This document shows, piece after piece, positions 8,471 through 17,715 of a DNA stretch of 64,000 nt. The notes beneath the pieces were generated by a model. It worked only from the letters and a program-made list of their open reading frames with translations. It made no database searches and was not told where the DNA came from. Position numbers and translations under genes: made by a program. The stretch is from Pseudorhodoplanes sp049324435. GTDB lineage: Bacteria > Pseudomonadota > Alphaproteobacteria > Rhizobiales > Xanthobacteraceae. Position 1 is the stretch's first letter; every line of letters begins with the position of its first letter. Location of the stretch: NCBI GenBank assembly GCA_049324435.1, contig JBMOOQ010000060.1, forward strand, positions 82,397 to 146,396. Direction: 5' to 3'.

Positions 8471-9682
8471 CTACAACGGAAGCTTCAGGATAACGCAGGG
8501 CGACCCGGCGGGCGCCTTTGGCGCATGCGGCTCGCGCAGCACGAGACAGTCCGCTTCGGCCAGAACCCGTGTGATTGACGAATCCTGAAGTGCGAACGGG
8601 GTTGCAACCAGCGCGCCGCGCGGCGAGCGGGACAGGCTGGCCCGCAGATAGTCGGCCCGCTCGTCGTTTTCCGGAAGATCGCAGCCGAGAAGGGCATGTT
8701 CGACCGGATGCATGACATCGCTGCGGCCGGTCAGCCTGCGCAACAAGGGCGTCAGAAACAGGAACGCGCACACAAAGGCCGAGACCGGATTGCCGGGAAG
8801 GCCAAGGACATGAATTCCGTCGAGCCGGCCATGCATCAGCGGCCGTCCCGGCCGCATCGCGATCTTCCAGAACGACAGGTCCATGCCCTCAGCCGCGAGC
8901 GCCTGCTGGACGAAATCGTAATCGCCGACCGAGGCGCCGCCCATCGTGACGAGCACGTCAGCCTTCCGCCGGCGCGCGTCCTGAATCGCGGCGGCGGTAT
9001 CCGGAAGCGTGTCGCGAGCGATACCGAGGTCGCTCACCTCCGCGCCCTCCTGGCGCGCGAGTGCTGCGACCGCGTAGCCGTTGGAATAGACGATCTGTCC
9101 CGGCCCGGGCTTGCGTCCCGGCAGCACCAGCTCGTCGCCGGTGGCGAGGAGGGCGATGCGCGGCTTGCGATAGACCGGCAGGATCGGATGATTCATCGCC
9201 GCGGCGAGGCCAAGATCGCGCCCGGTCAGGACACGGCCGCGTTTCAGAAGCACATCGCCGTCCCTGAAATCGAGGCCGGCGGTCCGGATATGGCGGCCCT
9301 TCGGCGGCGCCACGGTGATTATGACGCTATCCCCCTCGCGCTTTGTCTGTTCCTGCACGACGATGGTGTCGGCCCCGGCCGGCACTTCGCCGCCGGTGAA
9401 AATGCGCACCGCCTGTCCATGCTCGACCGTGCCGGCAAAGGGCTTTCCGGCCGCGACTTCGCCGGTCACCTTCAGCGATATCGGAACGCTCGCGACGTCT
9501 TCGGCACGGACCGCATAGCCATCCATGGCCGAGACATCGGCCGGCGGCTGCGTGCGTAACGATCGCACATCCTCGGCCAGCACGCGGCCATGCGCTTCGG
9601 TGATCGGCACGCGCTCGGCCGGTAAAGCCGTGGCCTGCGCCAGCACGCGCTGCAGGGCCTCGGCGACTGGCAGCAGCGCCAT
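8471..9682 (-). CDS. moeA: Molybdopterin molybdenumtransferase MoeA
   Basis: It inserts molybdate into adenylylated molybdopterin, the last step of molybdenum cofactor synthesis. The 403 residues begin MALLPVAEALQRVLAQA; PPADVSAMDGYAVRAED, RIFTGGEVPAGADTIVVQE and VTMGGASVGDYDFV are MoeA family motifs, and GLPGNPVSAFVC is the conserved C-terminal-domain segment. An in-frame opening runs 35 codons upstream into moaC, but the homologous start lies 4 bases after the moaC stop, so the two are coupled. Total length fits the family. Confidence 0.95.
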   Translation of the reverse strand: MALLPVAEALQRVLAQATALPAERVPITEAHGRVLAEDVRSLRTQPPADVSAMDGYAVRAEDVASVPISLKVTGEVAAGKPFAGTVEHGQAVRIFTGGEVPAGADTIVVQEQTKREGDSVIITVAPPKGRHIRTAGLDFRDGDVLLKRGRVLTGRDLGLAAAMNHPILPVYRKPRIALLATGDELVLPGRKPGPGQIVYSNGYAVAALARQEGAEVSDLGIARDTLPDTAAAIQDARRRKADVLVTMGGASVGDYDFVQQALAAEGMDLSFWKIAMRPGRPLMHGRLDGIHVLGLPGNPVSAFVCAFLFLTPLLRRLTGRSDVMHPVEHALLGCDLPENDERADYLRASLSRSPRGALVATPFALQDSSITRVLAEADCLVLREPHAPKAPAGSPCVILKLPL

Positions 9683-9686
9683 CGCC

Positions 9687-10172
9687 CTAAGACTCCGCGC
9701 GGTAAGGGCCGGACTTGCCGCCGGTCTTCTCGACCAGGTGGATATTCTCGATCCGCATGCCGCGCTCCGCTGCCTTGACCATGTCATAGACGGTCAGGCA
9801 CGCGACCGACACCGCCGTCAGCGCTTCCATCTCCACACCGGTCTGTCCGGTCACTTTCACGCTCGCGCGAACAACAATGCCCGGCAAGGACGGGTCGGGT
9901 GTCAGGTCGACCGCGACCTGCGACAGCGCCAGCGGATGACAGAGCGGGATCAGCTCATGGGTGCGCTTTGCGGCCATGATGCCGGCAATGCGCGCGGTGC
10001 CGAGCACGTCGCCCTTTTTGGCATTGCCGGATACAACGAGATCGAGTGTCGCCTGGCTCATCACCACGCGGCCTTCGGCCACGGCGATGCGTTCCGTCGA
10101 AGCCTTGCCGGAGACATCGACCATCCGCGCTTCGCCGGAAGGACCGAGATGGGTCAGCACATTGTCCGCCAT
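9687..10172 (-). CDS. moaC: Cyclic pyranopterin monophosphate synthase MoaC
   Basis: With MoaA it converts GTP to cyclic pyranopterin monophosphate, the first step of molybdenum cofactor synthesis. The 161 residues show MVDVSGKASTERIAVAEG near the N terminus and GTARIAGIMAAKRTHELIPLCHPL, the classical MoaC core. MoaA is not in the window. It lies 3 bases after trpC and 4 bases before moeA, so it sits inside a tryptophan/molybdenum-cofactor operon. Confidence 0.96.
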   Translation of the reverse strand: MADNVLTHLGPSGEARMVDVSGKASTERIAVAEGRVVMSQATLDLVVSGNAKKGDVLGTARIAGIMAAKRTHELIPLCHPLALSQVAVDLTPDPSLPGIVVRASVKVTGQTGVEMEALTAVSVACLTVYDMVKAAERGMRIENIHLVEKTGGKSGPYRAES

Positions 10173-10175
10173 GGT

Positions 10176-10991
10176 CTATCCTGCAGCGGCGCGGGTCTGC
10201 GGCCGCGCCAGCAAGGTCCGGGTCGCCTCAGCCACGTCGCGCTGACGCATCAGGCTCTCGCCGATCAGGAAGGTCGAGATGCCGACACCGGAGAGAAGGG
10301 CAAGATCCTCGGGGGTGAAAATGCCGCTCTCGCCGACAATCAGGCGCTCGCGCGGCACCTTGGGCGCGAGCGCTATGCTCACGTTCAGCGAGGTCTCGAA
10401 GGTGCGCAGATTGCGGTTGTTGATCCCGATCAGGCGCGATTTGAGCTTGAGCGCGCGGTCAAGCTCGGCCTCGTCGTGGATTTCGATCAGCACATCCATG
10501 CCGTAATCGAATGCCGTGCGCTCCAGTTCGTGCGCGGCGCCGTCGTCGATCGCGGCCATGATGATCAGAATGCAGTCGGCACCCCAGGCGCGGGCCTGAG
10601 CGACCTGATAGGGCTCGAACATGAAGTCCTTGCGGAGCGCGGGCAGGGCGGTTGCGGCGCGCGCAGCGGTGAGAAATTCCGGCTTGCCCTGAAACGACGG
10701 CGCGTCGGTGAGGACCGACAGGCAGGCCGCGCCGCCGGTCTCATAGGCCATGGCGATTGCGACCGGATCGAAATCGGCGCGGATCAGGCCTTTCGAGGGG
10801 CTTGCCTTTTTGACCTCGGCAATCAGTGCAAAATGACCTGCGGCGAGCTTGCGCTCGATGGCTTGGACAAAACCGCGCGGGGCCGATGCTGCGCGCGCCT
10901 GCGCATCGAGCGCGGCAAAGGATATCTCGCGTTTCGCCGCTGCGATCTCCTCGCGCTTGTAGGCCTCGATCTTGTTCAGGATGTCGGCCAT
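10176..10991 (-). CDS. trpC: Indole-3-glycerol phosphate synthase
   Basis: It closes the indole ring in tryptophan biosynthesis: CdRP is decarboxylated and cyclised to indole-3-glycerol phosphate. The 271 residues form one TIM barrel with the motifs FALIAEVKKASPSKGLIR (catalytic Lys), LRKDFMFEPYQV, GINNRNLRTFE and VGESGIFTPEDL. It is not fused to trpF, as is usual in this group. The gap to trpD is 7 bases, suggesting co-translation. Confidence 0.97.
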   Translation of the reverse strand: MADILNKIEAYKREEIAAAKREISFAALDAQARAASAPRGFVQAIERKLAAGHFALIAEVKKASPSKGLIRADFDPVAIAMAYETGGAACLSVLTDAPSFQGKPEFLTAARAATALPALRKDFMFEPYQVAQARAWGADCILIIMAAIDDGAAHELERTAFDYGMDVLIEIHDEAELDRALKLKSRLIGINNRNLRTFETSLNVSIALAPKVPRERLIVGESGIFTPEDLALLSGVGISTFLIGESLMRQRDVAEATRTLLARPQTRAAAG

Positions 10992-10998
10992 CGCAGTC

Positions 10999-12015
10999 TC
11001 ATGCGTTCGATACGGCGATCAGACGGTCGAGGCGGGCACGGGCGGCGCCGGTCGACAGCGATTTGCGCGCCTGCTCGGCACCGTCCTTCAGGTCTTTCGC
11101 CGCGCCGGCCACGACCAGGGCGGCAGCCGCATTCATCACAGCGACGTCACGGTACGGGCTCGGCTTGTCTTCGAGCACCTGTTTGAGCGCAGCGGCATTG
11201 TGATCGGCGTCGGCGCCACGCAGCGCTTCGGGCTTCACCGTCTCAACCCCGATATCGGAGGGCGTGATCTCGAAGGTGCGAATTTTGCCGTTCTCGAGTG
11301 CGGCGACTGCGGTCGGACCGGAGGTGGTGATCTCGTCGAGCCCGTCCGAGCCGTGAACCACCCATACCGATTCCGAGCCGAGATTCTTCAGCACCTGGGC
11401 GAGCGGTTCGATCCATTGCCGGGAAAACACCCCGACCAGCTGACGGTTCACACCGGCCGGATTGGACAAAGGACCAAGCAGATTGAAGATGGTGCGGGTG
11501 CCGAGCTCGACGCGGGTCGCGCCGACATTCTTCATCGCCGGATGATGCGCGGGAGCGAACATGAAGCCGATGCCGGCCTCGTAGATGCAGCGGGTGATCT
11601 CGTCGGGCCGCAGATCGATCTTGATGCCGAGCGCGGTCAGCACATCGGCCGCGCCGGACTTCGACGACAGCGCGCGGTTGCCGTGCTTGGCGACCGGCAC
11701 ACCGGCGCCGGCGACAATGAACGCCGCGCAGGTGGAGATGTTGTAGGAGCCCGACGCATCGCCGCCGGTGCCGACCACGTCGACTGCGCCGGGAGGGGCC
11801 GCGACCTTGGTCATTTTGGCGCGCATGGCACTGACCGCGCCGGTGATCTCGTCGACGGTCTCGCCGCGCACACGCAGCGCCATCAACAGCCCGCCCATCT
11901 GCGAGGGCGTCGCTTCGCCCGACATCATGCGGTCGAACGCGGTGGCAGCTTCTTCGCGGGTAAGCGCCGCTCCCGATGCGGTCTTGGCGATCAATGCCTT
12001 GAACTCGTCGGCCAT
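10999..12015 (-). CDS. trpD: Anthranilate phosphoribosyltransferase
   Basis: It transfers phosphoribose from PRPP to anthranilate, the second step of tryptophan synthesis. The 338 residues begin MADEFKALIAKTASG; the PRPP-binding VGTGGDASGSYNIST, the KHGNRALSSKSGAADVL motif and the metal-binding HGSDGLDE are all visible. trpG ends 10 bases upstream and trpC starts 7 bases downstream. Confidence 0.97.
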   Translation of the reverse strand: MADEFKALIAKTASGAALTREEAATAFDRMMSGEATPSQMGGLLMALRVRGETVDEITGAVSAMRAKMTKVAAPPGAVDVVGTGGDASGSYNISTCAAFIVAGAGVPVAKHGNRALSSKSGAADVLTALGIKIDLRPDEITRCIYEAGIGFMFAPAHHPAMKNVGATRVELGTRTIFNLLGPLSNPAGVNRQLVGVFSRQWIEPLAQVLKNLGSESVWVVHGSDGLDEITTSGPTAVAALENGKIRTFEITPSDIGVETVKPEALRGADADHNAAALKQVLEDKPSPYRDVAVMNAAAALVVAGAAKDLKDGAEQARKSLSTGAARARLDRLIAVSNA

Positions 12016-12025
12016 GGAGGCGTCC

Positions 12026-12625
12026 TCAATGCAGGCGACGCTGCGCGCCGTTCCAGGCGGCGGCGAGGTCGAGAAAGTTCTTCAGGATCAGATGGCCGTG
12101 TTCGGACGCGATGCTCTCGGGATGGAATTGCACGCCGTGCAGCGGCAGCGTGCGGTGCGACAGACCCATCACCAGTCCGTCGTCGGTTTCCGCCGTTATC
12201 TGCAAGTCTGACGGCATGGTCTCGCGCTTCACCACCAGCGAATGATAGCGCGTCGCCTTGAACGGGCCGTTGATGCCGCGGAACACGCTCTGGCCTTGGT
12301 GCCGGATGTCCGACAGCTTGCCATGCACCGGCGCGGGCGCCCGTACCACCTCGCCGCCGAAGGCCTGGCCGATCGACTGATGGCCAAGGCAGACGCCGAG
12401 GATCGGGATAGTGTCCTTGGCCTGTTCGATCAGATCGAGGCAGATGCCGGCTTCGGTCGGGGTGCAGGGACCGGGCGACAATACGATCGCGTCCGGATTC
12501 AGGGCGAGGGCATCGCCAGGGCTCAGTGCGTCGTTGCGCTGCACGTTCACATCGGCGCCGAGCCCGCCCAGATAATGGACGAGGTTGAAGGTGAAGCTGT
12601 CGTAATTGTCGATCAGAAGGATCAT
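12026..12625 (-). CDS. trpG: Anthranilate synthase component II (glutamine amidotransferase)
   Basis: It supplies ammonia from glutamine to TrpE. The 199 residues show the class I glutamine amidotransferase triad: nucleophilic Cys in GVCLGHQSIGQAFGG, plus the HPESIASEHG His/Glu. The N terminus MILLIDNYDSFTFNLVHYLG is typical. I choose the ATG at 12625, which has GGGG 7 bases upstream, over an in-frame TTG two codons earlier. TrpG and TrpE are separate polypeptides here, not fused as in Rhizobium and Sinorhizobium, a useful taxonomic hint. Confidence 0.95.
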   Translation of the reverse strand: MILLIDNYDSFTFNLVHYLGGLGADVNVQRNDALSPGDALALNPDAIVLSPGPCTPTEAGICLDLIEQAKDTIPILGVCLGHQSIGQAFGGEVVRAPAPVHGKLSDIRHQGQSVFRGINGPFKATRYHSLVVKRETMPSDLQITAETDDGLVMGLSHRTLPLHGVQFHPESIASEHGHLILKNFLDLAAAWNGAQRRLH

Positions 12626-12692
12626 GGGCAACCCCGGCGTGAGGCGGGTCTTAGACTAGGGGTTCCGAACGGGTCAAGCGAGCCGGATTTCG

Positions 12693-14210
12693 CTACTGCC
12701 CCCGTCCGGCGCTGCTCGCGAAGCGACGCGCCTCCTCGGCGGCCCGGAACAGCGCCTTGGCCTTGTTGACGCACTCCTGCTGCTCGGAGGCGGGATCGCT
12801 GTCGGCGACGATGCCGGCACCGGCCTGGACGTACATTGTGCCGTCCTTGATAACGGCCGTGCGCAACACGATGCATGTATCCATCTCGCCTGCGGCCGAG
12901 AAATAGCCGACGCAACCGGCATAGATGCCGCGCTTCTCCTTTTCCAGCTCGTCGATGATCTGCATCGCCCGCACCTTCGGTGCGCCGGAGACGGTGCCCG
13001 CCGGAAAGCCCGCGATCAGTGCGTCGAGTGCACCGCGGCCGTCAGCGAGCACGCCTTCCACATTCGACACGATATGCATGACCTGGCTGTAGCGCTCGAT
13101 GAAGAACTTGTCGGTGACTTCGACAGTGCCGATCTTCGCGACGCGTCCGACATCGTTGCGGCCGAGATCCAGCAGCATCAGATGCTCGGCGCGCTCCTTC
13201 GGATCGGCCAGCAATTCGCGTTCGAGCTCCATGTCCTCATGCGGGGTCGCTCCCCGCGGCCGTGTACCGGCAATCGGCCGGATGGTGACGCGGCCGTCGC
13301 GCACGCGGACGAGTATTTCCGGACTGGAGCCCGCGATCGCCAGCCCGTCGAGATCGAGGAAATACAGAAACGGCGCCGGGTTGACGCGGCGCAACGCGCG
13401 GTACAGCGAAAAAGGCGACAGATCGAACGGCGCCTCGAAACGCTGCGACAGCACGACCTGAAAAATGTCGCCCGCCGCGATGTACTCCTTGGCCTGGGCC
13501 ACCATCGCCGCGTATTCGGCGGGACTCGTGTTGGAGACAGCATCGGCCGCAATGCCGCCGGTCTGGTCTTCGCGCATCGCCTTCGGCAGCGGCGCGTCGA
13601 GCCTGTCGACGATCATGTTGAGCCGCTCGGCCGCGCGCGCGAGCGCCGCTTTCGCGGAGAGCCCGCGCTCGGGGCGCACCGGCGTGACGATGGTGATCTG
13701 ATCCTTCACGGAATCGAACACCACGACGATGCTCGGCCGGATCAGAAGCGCGTCCGGCGTTCCGAGCGGATCCGGATTGATATTGGGCAGCCGCTCCATC
13801 TGCCGCACCATGTCGTAGCCGAGATAGCCGAACAACCCGGCAGCGGGCGGGGGCAGAATGTCAGGCAATGCGATCCGGCTCTCGGCGATCAGCGCGCGCA
13901 GCGCGTCAAGCGGCGGCTGCGGGCAGGGCGCGAAGGCCTCCTTGTCCTGCGCTACGTTCCGGTTGATTTCGGCGAGCGCGCCGCGGGCGCGGAAGATCAG
14001 GTCGGGCTCAAGCCCGATGATCGAATAGCGCCCGCGCACCGCACCGCCCTCGACCGATTCGAACAGAAAGCTCATCGGCCGGTCGCGTGCGATCTTGAGG
14101 AAGGCCGAGACCGGCGTTTCGAGATCGGCAACGAGATGCGTCCATACGACTTGCGGCGCGCCACTGTCATAGCGCGCCGCAAAGTCCTCCGCTGCAGGCT
14201 CGATCATCAT
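12693..14210 (-). CDS. trpE: Anthranilate synthase component I
   Basis: It converts chorismate to anthranilate with ammonia from TrpG, the committed step of tryptophan synthesis. The 505 residues have the N-terminal regulatory domain (PVSAFLKIARDRPMSFLFESVEGG contains the feedback-inhibitor-type LLES equivalent, FLFES) and a chorismate-binding domain with PIAGTRPRG, DLGRNDVGRVA and FPAGTVSGAPKVRAM. It starts 33 bases after the ppiD stop. That gap is too short for a leader-peptide attenuator, so control must lie upstream of ppiD or elsewhere. Confidence 0.96.
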   Translation of the reverse strand: MMIEPAAEDFAARYDSGAPQVVWTHLVADLETPVSAFLKIARDRPMSFLFESVEGGAVRGRYSIIGLEPDLIFRARGALAEINRNVAQDKEAFAPCPQPPLDALRALIAESRIALPDILPPPAAGLFGYLGYDMVRQMERLPNINPDPLGTPDALLIRPSIVVVFDSVKDQITIVTPVRPERGLSAKAALARAAERLNMIVDRLDAPLPKAMREDQTGGIAADAVSNTSPAEYAAMVAQAKEYIAAGDIFQVVLSQRFEAPFDLSPFSLYRALRRVNPAPFLYFLDLDGLAIAGSSPEILVRVRDGRVTIRPIAGTRPRGATPHEDMELERELLADPKERAEHLMLLDLGRNDVGRVAKIGTVEVTDKFFIERYSQVMHIVSNVEGVLADGRGALDALIAGFPAGTVSGAPKVRAMQIIDELEKEKRGIYAGCVGYFSAAGEMDTCIVLRTAVIKDGTMYVQAGAGIVADSDPASEQQECVNKAKALFRAAEEARRFASSAGRGQ

Positions 14211-14243
14211 CGCGTTCGGCGCGTGTGCGGCGCCCGTGCTCCG

Positions 14244-16154
14244 TCAGTTGGTGCTGCCGCCGATCACCTGGTTGAGTGCGGCTTCGTTGATCGTGGCGCC
14301 GAGAGAGGACTGCAGATTGGCCAGATATTGCGCGACGATATCCTCGGTCATCATGTTGGTGAGAGCATCGCTGATCCGCTTCGCGTCGGCGGAGTTCGGA
14401 TCGAGCGTCGGTACGGTGACGCCGGTGACACGGAACACCACCCATTCGGTTGCGCTGGTGCCCTGTGCCGTGCCGACGCCGTCCTTCGGGGTCTGGAACA
14501 CCGCATCGAGTGCAGTCGCGGGGAAGTCGCCCTGCGTCTTGTCGCGGCGCAGCCCGACGATAAATTGCGGCTTGGCGCCGGCCGCATTGGCGGCGTCGGC
14601 AAGACTCGTGGCCTTAGCCTTCTCCGCAACCTCCTTGGCAAGCTCCTTGAGCCTTGCTGCAACCTGATCGTTGCGCCAGCGTTCGATCACGCGCTCGCGC
14701 ACCTCATCGAGCGGCCGCTCGCGCGAGGGCGTCGTCGATACGACCTCAAACCACAGATAACCGTCGCCGTTGGCGAGCTGCACCGGGTCATTTTCTGTGC
14801 CGACGTCCGCATTGAAGATTGCGGAAAACAGATTGGCGGTCTCCGGCAGTTGCGAGACCGGGTTGCCGTCCGGCCCGCGGCCCGAACGGTCGATCGCCTC
14901 GACTGTCCGCACCTGCAGGCCGACCTTCTTGGCAAGCTCCGATAACGTACCGCCGCCGCCGCGTTCGTCTTCCAGCTTGTCGTACAGGGCGCGGACCTCC
15001 TTGCGGGCACGTTCCAGCGCAATCTCACGTTTCAGATCGGCAGCCACCTGCTCGAAGGGCTTGACGATTTCCGGCTCGACCTTGCCGACATTCACGATCA
15101 CGGTGCCGAACCGGCCCTTGACCGGTTCGCTGGTCGAGTTGGGCTGCAACGCAAACGCCGCGTCCGCGACAGCGGGATCGAGGATCTGGGATTTCGTCAC
15201 CATGCCGAGATTGACCTCGCTGCCCTTGCGTTCGGACGAGGCGGCATATTTCTCGAAGCCCATATCGGGCTGTCTGATCTTGGCGAGCGCTTCGGCGGCG
15301 TCGGCCTCGTTTTGGAACACGATCTGGTGGACGGCGCGACGTTCGGGCGTCACGAATTTGGCCCGGTCGGCTTCGTAGGCCTTTTTTGCATCCTCGTCCG
15401 AAACCGTTATTGTTTTAGCGAGCGCATCGGCGGACAGTGTTACGATGTCGACCTTGCGGAATTCCGGTGCGCGAAACAGGTTCTTGCGCTCATCGAAATA
15501 TTTCGCGAGCTGTTCGGGCGTAGGATCCTTGATCTCGCCGGCCTGATCGGGTCCCAGAACGACATAATCCAGCGCGCGCAATTCGTTGGCGAACCGGTTT
15601 TGCGCATCGATTGCGGTAGCGGGGATCGTCAGCTCTCCGGTCAGGCTGCGGATGATTTGCTGCTGCAGCATTTGTCTGCGCCGTTCCTGAACGTAGCGGG
15701 CTTCGGTGTAGCCGAGCTCGCGCAGAATCGCATTGAAGCGGCTGGGATCGAATTGGCCGGTGATGCCGCGGAAGGTCGGGTCGTTGCGAATGCGCTGTGC
15801 GATCAGTTCGTTCGAAACATTCAGGCCGAGCTGACGGATATTCTCGTCCAGCGCCGCCTCCGCAATCATCTGGCCGAGCAATTGACGATGCAGACCGAGC
15901 GCGCGCGCCTGGTCGGCAGGGATCGGCTTGCCGATCTGGCGGATCAGCCGCTGCATCTGCTCGTTATAGGCTTGCCGGAAGCGTTCGACGCCGATTTCGG
16001 TCGAGCCGACTTTGGCGACGGTCGAGGTGCCGAAGCCGCGGAAGATGTCGCCGATGCCCCAGACGGCGAACGAGACCGCAATCAGCCCGAGCACAATGCC
16101 GGTGATCAGGCGGCCGAGCCAATTGCGGGTAGCATTTTGAATTCCGCGCAGCAT
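14244..16154 (-). CDS. ppiD: PpiD/SurA-type periplasmic peptidyl-prolyl isomerase
   Basis: This membrane-anchored folding factor helps newly exported proteins at the Sec translocon. The 636 residues begin MLRGIQNATRNWLGRLI with one transmembrane helix (IVLGLIAVSFAVWGIG), then a SurA-N-like domain and a parvulin-type domain (about residues 245-360: AVHQIVFQNEADAAEALAKI, GMVTKSQILDPAVADAAFAL). A further upstream in-frame ATG at 16184 would add ten residues before the conserved start and is less likely. It heads the trp-moa run, a gene order shared with other Hyphomicrobiales. The start region is divergent from tpiA. Confidence 0.9.
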   Translation of the reverse strand: MLRGIQNATRNWLGRLITGIVLGLIAVSFAVWGIGDIFRGFGTSTVAKVGSTEIGVERFRQAYNEQMQRLIRQIGKPIPADQARALGLHRQLLGQMIAEAALDENIRQLGLNVSNELIAQRIRNDPTFRGITGQFDPSRFNAILRELGYTEARYVQERRRQMLQQQIIRSLTGELTIPATAIDAQNRFANELRALDYVVLGPDQAGEIKDPTPEQLAKYFDERKNLFRAPEFRKVDIVTLSADALAKTITVSDEDAKKAYEADRAKFVTPERRAVHQIVFQNEADAAEALAKIRQPDMGFEKYAASSERKGSEVNLGMVTKSQILDPAVADAAFALQPNSTSEPVKGRFGTVIVNVGKVEPEIVKPFEQVAADLKREIALERARKEVRALYDKLEDERGGGGTLSELAKKVGLQVRTVEAIDRSGRGPDGNPVSQLPETANLFSAIFNADVGTENDPVQLANGDGYLWFEVVSTTPSRERPLDEVRERVIERWRNDQVAARLKELAKEVAEKAKATSLADAANAAGAKPQFIVGLRRDKTQGDFPATALDAVFQTPKDGVGTAQGTSATEWVVFRVTGVTVPTLDPNSADAKRISDALTNMMTEDIVAQYLANLQSSLGATINEAALNQVIGGSTN

Positions 16155-16330
16155 AGGAGCGTCAGCTTCTTTCGTTTTCGGCAATGGGGGTGAAAAGGCG
16201 GCGCATCATAGAGAGCGCGGTGTGATGCTGCAACACGCTGACAAGTCACGGGAAAGCGCTGGCTCTCGAACGAACCCTCTGGTAGCCGGATGCGATCCGG
16301 GGTCGAAGTCGATACGAGGAAACAGGGACT

Positions 16331-17080
16331 ATGGCGAACGAACCGCGTCCGCTGGTCGCAGGCAACTGGAAGATGAACGGGCTTGCCGCGTCGGTCTGCG
16401 AGCTGCAGGCGATGATTGCAGGCGCCTCGAAACGGCCGCCTAACGCCGACCTGATGATCTGTCCCCCGGCGACCCTGATCGCGAGCTTTGCGAAGGCCGC
16501 GCAGGGCTCGCCGATTGCGATCGGCGCGCAGGATTGCCACGCCGAGCCCTCGGGCGCTTTTACCGGCGATATCTCCGCCGAGATGCTGAACGACGCTGGT
16601 GCGACGGCGGTCATCGTCGGCCATTCCGAACGCCGGTCGCTCCATGGCGAAACCGATGCGATGGTGCGGGCCAAGGCCATGGCGGCGCGGCGCGCCGGCC
16701 TGACCGCGATCCTGTGCGTCGGCGAGACTCGCGAGGAGCGCGACGCCGGAGCCACGATGCCACGGATCGAGCGCCAGCTCGATGGCTCCCTGCCCGCAAG
16801 CCTGGACAGCCTCGTAATCGCCTATGAACCGGTCTGGGCGATCGGAACCGGTCTGACGCCGACCCCCGATGATGTCGCGCAGGTCCACAAAATGATCCGC
16901 AACTATCTGATATCGAAGGATAAAGCCGCAGGCGCGCGGGTCCGCATCCTGTATGGCGGATCGGTCAAGCCGCAGAATGCGAAGGAGCTGATGGCGGTCA
17001 CGGATGTGAACGGCGCGCTGGTCGGCGGGGCCAGCCTGAAGGCTGCGGATTTCCTCGGAATTGCAGCGGCTTACGCCTGA
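16331..17080 (+). CDS. tpiA: Triosephosphate isomerase
   Basis: It interconverts dihydroxyacetone phosphate and glyceraldehyde 3-phosphate. The 249-residue TIM barrel has all three catalytic elements: the Lys in AGNWKMNG, the His in VGHSERR and the Glu in AYEPVWAIGTG, plus the phosphate loop YGGSVKPQNA. AGGAAACAGGGAC precedes the ATG. It is divergent from ppiD over 176 bp. Confidence 0.98.
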   Translation: MANEPRPLVAGNWKMNGLAASVCELQAMIAGASKRPPNADLMICPPATLIASFAKAAQGSPIAIGAQDCHAEPSGAFTGDISAEMLNDAGATAVIVGHSERRSLHGETDAMVRAKAMAARRAGLTAILCVGETREERDAGATMPRIERQLDGSLPASLDSLVIAYEPVWAIGTGLTPTPDDVAQVHKMIRNYLISKDKAAGARVRILYGGSVKPQNAKELMAVTDVNGALVGGASLKAADFLGIAAAYA

Positions 17081-17212
17081 CTGGCCGCGGCCGAGGCGAG
17101 GGTGGAATTGTCGGGCCGGATCGTGTACAGACGCGCCCGCATTCCCTATATGCCAGCGCGAGACAGACGGCCCGGCCGGGGCCGAGCCGCAGTTCAGGCC
17201 AGGATTTGACGC

Positions 17213-17599
17213 ATGCAGACCGTGGTAATCGTCATTCATCTGCTCATCGTTCTGACGATGATCGGACTTGTTCTGCTGCAGCGTTCGGAAGGCGGCGGGC
17301 TTGGCATGGGCGGCGGCGGGTTCATGTCGGCGCGCGGGACCGCAAACCTGCTGAGCCGCTCGACGGCCTACCTGGCCGCGGCCTTCTTCGCCACTAGCCT
17401 GCTGCTGTCGATTCTCGCCGGGTACAATCGGGCGCCGACATCGATCATCAATACCGGTGCGCCGGCCGGTCCGGCCGTGCCCGCGCCGGGCGGCCCGGTC
17501 GCTCCCCTGGGCTCGGGCTCGGGCGGAGTGCTGGATCAACTCCAGCGGCCGGCGGCACCCGCGCAACCGGCGGGACCCCAGGTTCCGCAGTCTCAATAA
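17213..17599 (+). CDS. secG: Preprotein translocase subunit SecG
   Basis: This is the small stimulating subunit of the SecYEG protein-export channel. The 128 residues have two transmembrane helices (VVIVIHLLIVLTMIGLVLLQ and AYLAAAFFATSLLLSILAG) separated by the signature RSEGGGLGMGGGGF. A Pro/Ala/Gly-rich hydrophilic tail follows, common in alphaproteobacterial SecG. It sits between tpiA and pyrG, the usual order, and is followed by a clear terminator. Confidence 0.95.
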   Translation: MQTVVIVIHLLIVLTMIGLVLLQRSEGGGLGMGGGGFMSARGTANLLSRSTAYLAAAFFATSLLLSILAGYNRAPTSIINTGAPAGPAVPAPGGPVAPLGSGSGGVLDQLQRPAAPAQPAGPQVPQSQ

Positions 17600-17610
17600 A
17601 CCCTCACAGC

Positions 17611-17640
17611 AAGGGCCGGGAAACCGGCCCTTCGGCTTTG
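17611..17640 (+). terminator. Terminator after secG
   Basis: AAGGGCCGG and CCGGCCCTT pair perfectly (9 bp) around a GAAA tetraloop (17611-17632), followed by CGGCTTTG. It starts 11 bases after the secG stop and separates secG from pyrG. The T run is short. Confidence 0.75.
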
Positions 17641-17715
17641 CGGCGGCAGTTATCCAGAACCTGAGGGAACGATCCCCTCGTCGAATCGAATCGGTGTGTC
17701 TAAAGGTAGAGCCCC

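Noticed and set aside
14211..14243. Leader-peptide attenuator before trpE
   Set aside because: Only 33 bases lie between ppiD and trpE, and no Trp-rich leader or hairpin pair was seen.
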